The position numbers and the translations under genes were made by a program. The notes under the pieces were generated by a model. That model was not told the DNA's origin. It searched no databases and was given only the letters and a program-made list of their open reading frames with translations. From JAWKOK01 sp963765875 (GTDB lineage Bacteria; Chloroflexota; Anaerolineae; Caldilineales; Caldilineaceae), in NCBI GenBank assembly GCA_963765875.1, contig CAVXYK010000006.1, positions 641,105 through 705,104 on the forward strand: DNA of 64,000 nt. The letters are read 5' to 3'. Of the stretch, positions 63,602 through 64,000 are shown one piece after another. The stretch's first letter is position 1. The number at the start of each line of letters is the position of its first letter.

Positions 63602-64000
63602 ATGAAAGCAATTGTATGGACAAAATACGGACCGCCGGATGGCCTTCAACGCCAAGATGTAGAAAAACCGACGCCCAAGGACAATGAAGTACTGATCAAA
63701 GTCCATGCGACAACGGTAACCGCAGGGGACTGTGAGATGCGCAGTCTCAAATTCCCTCTCCTGCTGCGGCTCCCCTTGCGCCTATACAATGGTCTGCGAA
63801 AACCAAAGAGAATAACGATACTAGGGCAGGGACTGGCCGGTAAAATTGAAGATGTAGGCAAAGATAGTAAGCTCTTTGAGAAGGGCGACCCAGTATTTGC
63901 CGGACCGATATACGCTTTGGTGCTTATGCCCAGTACATATGTCTGTCTGAAGAGGGCGAAGGGGTGCTGGCACGCATGCCAGCCAATATGAGCTATGAGG
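63602..64000 (+). CDS. Second MDR-family oxidoreductase, frame break, runs off window
   Basis: Paralogue of the preceding gene: MKAIVWTKYGPPDGLQRQDV, PKDNEVLIKVHATTVTAGDCEMR and GLRKPKRITILGQGLAGKIEDVG. ATG 63602 follows GGGAGGAATAGCT. One base appears to be missing at about 63900-63912; the correct frame resumes with FGAYAQYICLSEEGEGVLAR and MPANMSYE up to the window end. The Rossmann part is outside the window. Confidence 0.85.

Overview
The window is GC-rich bacterial chromosome. It most resembles a filamentous or anaerolinea-like member of the Chloroflexota. That is inferred from gene families, not from rRNA. The families pointing there are a glutaminyl-tRNA synthetase with a GatB/YqeY tail, two LCP proteins with lipoprotein signals, an NAD-dependent SDR-type threonine dehydrogenase beside glycine C-acetyltransferase, a PAC2-family protein, a CpXC protein, an SCP2 / iron alcohol dehydrogenase / SCP2 group, and many short palindromic repeats between genes.

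Layout. 1-6.5 kb: pepT (cut by the window edge), a 173-bp tandem repeat, glnS, ftsY and prfB, the last with the classical RF2 frameshift site. 6.8-12 kb: tRNA-Ser(CGA), then an envelope-sugar group (O-antigen-ligase-like protein, GtrA, GT4 glycosyltransferase), an acyl-CoA thioesterase and a membrane protein. 12-18.5 kb, minus strand: two LCP lipoproteins, an HD hydrolase, CinA and a CpXC protein. 18.7-23 kb, plus strand: a metzincin protease, a TlpA-type lipoprotein, a small membrane protein and an anchored CBM9-like protein. 23-30 kb, minus strand: MFS transporter, purA, an SDR, guaB and a PAC2 protein. 30-38.7 kb: a DmpA-type peptidase, tdh-kbl, hflX, citrate synthase and a sugar isomerase-like protein. 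38.8-48.8 kb, minus strand: recG, degV, fakA, rlmN, a HAD phosphatase, a small membrane protein and recJ. 49-57.6 kb, plus strand: a methyltransferase, a YprB-like nuclease, SCP2/ADH/SCP2, then dnaG-rpoD. 57.8-64 kb is accessory: tRNA-Asn(GTT), duplicated hairpins, a tyrosine recombinase, a striking 10-bp-phased repeat array, and small genes set among inverted and direct repeats, ending in two MDR oxidoreductases.

Two themes run through the window. First, eight genes carry single-base frame breaks (12 in all), several in universally needed genes (glnS, purA, gltA, rpoD). Most that can be placed lie in short homopolymers, and the lengths become whole codons when corrected. Sequencing or assembly error is the simplest reading. 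The prfB break is different and is the real programmed one. Second, intergenic DNA is full of small mobile-looking repeats. The clearest is a non-autonomous element family present four times with terminal inverted repeats and 6-7-bp target duplications.

The most unusual structure is the helically phased array at 59263-59564: about 30 units of 10 bp, organised in 40-bp blocks, directly downstream of a tyrosine recombinase and about 1.3 kb from tRNA-Asn. No CRISPR array, riboswitch, rRNA operon or intact transposase was seen.
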